Part shown: piece after piece, positions 6,608 through 8,470 of the stretch
Layout: each line of letters starts with the position of its first letter
Numbering within the stretch: the stretch's first letter is position 1
Source of the DNA: DASUME01 sp041179425
GTDB taxonomy: Bacteria; Myxococcota_A; Polyangia; Polyangiales; DASUME01
Direction: 5' to 3'
Assembly (NCBI GenBank): GCA_041179425.1
Contig: JBEGTL010000345.1
Location: forward strand, 1-8,470
Length of the DNA: 8,470 nt
The notes under the pieces: model-generated
Database searches by the model: none
The model's input: the letters and a program-made list of their open reading frames with translations, nothing else
Told to the model about the DNA's origin: nothing
Made by a program: the position numbers and the translations under genes

Positions 6608-6866
6608 TCGTTGGCTGGGCGTGATCGTCGCCGTCGCCGTCGCCGTCAACGATCACGTCAACGTCAACGGCCGTTTCCGACTCTGCCCTCCCACGTACGA
6701 AGGGCCGTTCCTGGCCTCTGCCCTCTCCCTCCTCGGTGTCGGCGTCCTTCGCCTCGAGGGCCTGCTCGATCACCTTCGAAGCGACCTTATCCAGGCGCCG
6801 TCGCCGCTCCTGGCTTGCGCGCTGAAACTGCGGCCACAGCGTCTCATCGACGAACCGCTTTGGCAC
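6576..6866 (-). CDS. Doubtful ORF carrying the repeated 36-residue segment
   Basis: A 96-residue frame from GTG 6866-6864, overlapping the end of the thioredoxin gene by 32 bases. I do not recognise it. The first 36 residues (PKRFVDETLW, then a charged helix QRASQERRRRLD) are repeated at 7427-7534. The rest is acidic, then runs into a Val-Asp/Gly-Asp dipeptide tract encoded by the hexanucleotide repeat. The frame is open upstream as far as 6938, but no other start or ribosome site is seen. It may be a decayed gene end rather than a gene. Confidence 0.2.
   Translation of the reverse strand: MPKRFVDETLWPQFQRASQERRRRLDKVASKVIEQALEAKDADTEEGEGRGQERPFVRGRAESETAVDVDVIVDGDGDGDDHAQPTIKAPPAAASP
6605..6656 (+). 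terminator. Candidate stem-loop after the redox operon
   Basis: Starting at the stop codon, TGATCGTTG (6605-6613) pairs perfectly with CAACGATCA (6647-6655) over 9 bp, with a 33-base loop. A nested alternative is GTGATCGT (6621-6628) with ACGATCAC (6649-6656). No T-run follows, so a role in termination is only suggestive. The right arm lies inside the hexanucleotide repeat tract. Confidence 0.3.
6627..6668. repeat. Hexanucleotide tract of seven units
   Basis: Seven six-base units in register: GTCGCC three times, then GTCAAC, GATCAC, GTCAAC, GTCAAC. Read on the minus strand the tract gives alternating Val-Asp and Gly-Asp pairs. It looks like slippage-generated short tandem repeat DNA that has partly diverged. 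Confidence 0.8.
6759..6866 (-). repeat. 108-bp direct repeat, copy 1
   Basis: This block matches 7427-7534 at 101 of 108 positions with no gaps, same orientation, offset 668. On the minus strand both copies read as exactly 36 codons from a GTG, sharing PKRFVDETLW, QFQRASQERRR and IEQA. Six of the seven differences change the amino acid (five residues altered). Similarity stops abruptly at both ends. The family is not recognised. Confidence 0.9.
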
Positions 6867-7193
6867 GCAGAAAGCAGACCGATAGCGGCCCTCGCCATCC
6901 TCAACATCAGCCTCACAAAAATCGGCCCGAATCGGCTGTCAGAATGGCTACTTTTCGCTCGGGCGCCGCTGTGTAGGACGCGAGCGAACGATGCGCTTCA
7001 ACCTCATGACAACGACGAAGAGCGACGACAGCCAGAGCAACATGCCTCGGCGCTCCAGACCCCTGCATCCACGGAGCAACCTTGCCCAGGCGTTGGAATC
7101 GCGGCGGAGAGAAGCACGATGCACGTGCCAATCTGAGTCAGTCGTCTGTTCATGGTCGAGAGCACAGCAAGGCCCGTGCCGGCCGGGCGTTGA

Positions 7194-7420
7194 CGTTGCT
7201 GTCTAATCGAGCTTCGCAAGCGGCGCAGTCGACCCGAGGTGGAGTACTCGCCGCTCTGCCATGCCGAGGCCCCTAACGACGTATGGTGCGTGGACTTCAA
7301 GGGCCAGTTCCGGCTGCGCAACGGCAGTACTGCTATCCGCTGACCACGACTGACGCCTATTCGCGCTGGCTGCTGACCTGCGAAGGCCTCGACGACACCA
7401 AGGCAGCTGGCGCGTGGAGA
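7194..7420 (+). pseudogene. Fragment of an IS481-type (rve/DDE) transposase, frameshifted
   Basis: Two adjacent frames together give the start of a retroviral-integrase-fold catalytic core. The first (7194-7325) contains APNDVWCVDFKGQFR, with the first catalytic Asp at 7293-7295. The second (from 7325) continues QYCYPLTTTDAYSRWLL and CEGLDDTKAAG. The join falls at GGC/AG, where loss of one C from an expected GGCCAG explains the shift. A TGA at 7191-7193 closes the frame upstream. About 75 residues remain of a protein usually 300-400 long; the later catalytic Asp and Glu are missing. No inverted terminal repeats are found, so this is a dead remnant. Confidence 0.85.
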
Positions 7421-7426
7421 TCGCCC

Positions 7427-7534
7427 GGCCTGCTCGATGATCGTCGAAGCGACCTCATCCAGGTGCCGTCGCCGCTCCTGGCTTGCGCGCTGAAACTGCG
7501 ACCACAGCGTCTCGTCGACGAACCGCTTTGGCAC
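7427..7534 (-). repeat. 108-bp direct repeat, copy 2
   Basis: The partner of 6759-6866. It begins within about 10 bases of the last recognisable transposase codon. The minus-strand frame is open through it and onward, but the flanking residues bear no resemblance to those around copy 1. Confidence 0.9.
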
Positions 7535-7655
7535 TCGCTCGATGACGGTGGTGCGCCGCTGCCGATCGCACGCTGCACGCGGAAGACGCTGTCGATCGAG
7601 TCTTGACCTGCGCCGCGCGCGGTCTGGTCCGCACACGAGTGAACGGAGGCGTCGT

Positions 7656-8470
7656 TCAGCGAAGAATCTTCCGCGCTTCCATCAGCTCGAGCAATCGTTT
7701 GGCGATTCGATCGTGCGCCGCCTTGTTCGGGTGGATGCTGTCGGGCAGGTCGGCCTTGGCGACGATGTCGGTGGTCGCCACGAAGTGGCAGTTGATCTTG
7801 CCGGAGGAGCAGATGGCCGCAGGCTCGCGCGAGCCGCTGCGATTCTCGGGCGGCGTTGCGCCGGCGTTGTCGGAGTACTGCACGTAGATGACGTCTTGCA
7901 CGCCGTCGGCGGCCATCTTGGTCCACAGCACGTTGAGGGCCGCCGTGAGTTTGCCGGAGAACTCGGTGCACTTTTCGGGCGTGCTGCACGAGCCCGAGTT
8001 GAACATGATGTCGTTGCCACCACCGGTCATGATGGCGGTGCTGATCTTGGGGTTGGCGCTCTTCGCTCTGTCGTACTGGCCCGGGATCTGGCCACTGAGC
8101 AGCGTGGTGCCACCGACCGAGTAGTGCCGATACTTGGTGCCCGCGCGATCCAGCCCGCCTTCGATGCCGCCGGACTGGGTGGTCATCCACGAGTCACCGA
8201 TGGTGATGACGTCGGACCCGTCGCCCTTGCCCAGGTCGGCGCGGATCGTCCACGGAGGTAGCGCGCCGCCGTCTCCGGCCGGACTGGCAGCGTCGCCACT
8301 CGGGTCGACGTCGACGGGGGTCGTCGCCGCGTCGAGCGATACTGGCAGCGCGGCGCCCGCGTCGAGGACGGGTTTGGTTGGTGCTTTTCCGCTGTCTGGC
8401 TTGGCAGACGCCGCGGAGTCGGGCTTGCCGGCGTCTTTGGGATTCGCCGTGGCCGGCGATTCGGTCTTCT
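7656..8470 (-). CDS. SGNH/GDSL-family hydrolase (partial, N-terminus outside window)
   Basis: A serine esterase/lipase/acetylhydrolase-type enzyme, 270 residues visible. The frame runs through the right edge, so the true start is not seen; the in-frame Met at 8186 lies just after the catalytic serine and cannot be the start. All four SGNH blocks are present: GDSW with nucleophile Ser93 (visible numbering), Gly119/Gly120 in YSVGG, Asn152 in TGGGND, and Asp243-x-x-His246 in DSIHPNKAAHD. Cysteine pairs in GSCSTPEKC and ICSSGKINC suggest an exported, disulfide-bonded protein. Residues 1 to about 70 are a low-complexity linker rich in Ala, Pro, Asp, Lys and Thr, typical of a spacer after a signal peptide or lipid anchor. 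The substrate (lipid, acetylated sugar, peptidoglycan) cannot be inferred. Confidence 0.9.
   Translation of the reverse strand, partial: KTESPATANPKDAGKPDSAASAKPDSGKAPTKPVLDAGAALPVSLDAATTPVDVDPSGDAASPAGDGGALPPWTIRADLGKGDGSDVITIGDSWMTTQSGGIEGGLDRAGTKYRHYSVGGTTLLSGQIPGQYDRAKSANPKISTAIMTGGGNDIMFNSGSCSTPEKCTEFSGKLTAALNVLWTKMAADGVQDVIYVQYSDNAGATPPENRSGSREPAAICSSGKINCHFVATTDIVAKADLPDSIHPNKAAHDRIAKRLLELMEARKILR

Larger units (their letters stand above)
6608..7655. other. About 1 kb without a convincing gene, with repeats and mobile-element debris
   Basis: This interval separates the redox operon from the GDSL hydrolase. In order it holds a hexanucleotide tract (6627-6668), repeat copy 1 (6759-6866), an unassigned stretch (6867-7190), a transposase fragment (about 7194-7420), repeat copy 2 (7427-7534) and a short spacer. 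Frames are broken and codon use is less GC-biased than in the neighbours. In 6867-7190 I see only a weak 49-residue minus-strand frame (7153-7004) with five cysteines and no ribosome site. Confidence 0.7.

Noticed and set aside
7283..7606. Intact 107-residue plus-strand gene
   Set aside because: Its start is out of frame with the transposase similarity, and it runs from the fragment into the antisense of repeat copy 2. It is a chance fusion across debris.
6608..7655. CRISPR array, tRNA or integron attachment site in the gene-poor interval
   Set aside because: Only two copies of one 108-bp repeat are present, not regularly spaced short repeats, and no tRNA-like cloverleaf or terminal inverted repeats were seen by eye.
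7656..8186. GDSL hydrolase starting at the Met at 8186
   Set aside because: This Met lies two residues after the catalytic Ser of GDS; the frame stays open upstream to the window edge.

Overview
The window is high-GC DNA with dense, GC-rich-codon genes, predicted lipoproteins and periplasmic redox proteins. This suggests a Gram-negative bacterium. The style of the genes (a VKOR-thioredoxin fusion, a PafA-like phosphatase lipoprotein, a GDSL hydrolase with a long Ala/Pro/Asp-rich linker, a small PDZ protein) fits Myxococcota/Polyangia or related deltaproteobacteria. That assignment is inference; no marker gene in the window fixes the taxon.

Layout, left to right. (1) 1-354, minus: the N-terminal receiver domain of a response regulator, cut by the window edge. 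(2) 602-922, plus: a small stand-alone PDZ-domain protein. Its stop codon overlaps the stop codon of the next gene. (3) 919-2637, minus: a PafA-like alkaline phosphatase/phosphodiesterase lipoprotein with all expected metal and substrate residues. (4) A 52-base divergent promoter region. (5) 2690-4051, plus: dihydroorotase (pyrC). (6) 4107-5297, 5310-6008 and 6008-6607, plus: a tight three-gene unit encoding a VKOR-thioredoxin fusion, a cysteine-rich anchored OmpA-like protein and a TlpA/ResA-like thioredoxin lipoprotein. (7) 6608-7655: about 1 kb without a convincing gene. It holds a hexanucleotide repeat tract, two copies of a 108-bp direct repeat (7 mismatches) and a frameshifted fragment of an IS481-type transposase. 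(8) 7656-8470, minus: the C-terminal part of an SGNH/GDSL hydrolase running off the right edge.

The most coherent system is the three-gene envelope redox unit. The VKOR domain would reoxidise its own fused thioredoxin-like domain and pass electrons to quinone. The second product carries six cysteines and is a plausible disulfide-bonded client. The third is a membrane-tethered thiol-disulfide oxidoreductase that could reduce or isomerise disulfides. pyrC lies 55 bases upstream on the same strand and may be co-transcribed. The phosphatase and the GDSL hydrolase are separate envelope/secreted hydrolases. The 6.6-7.6 kb interval looks like a graveyard of mobile and repeated DNA, and the repeat found there is the least explained element in the window.
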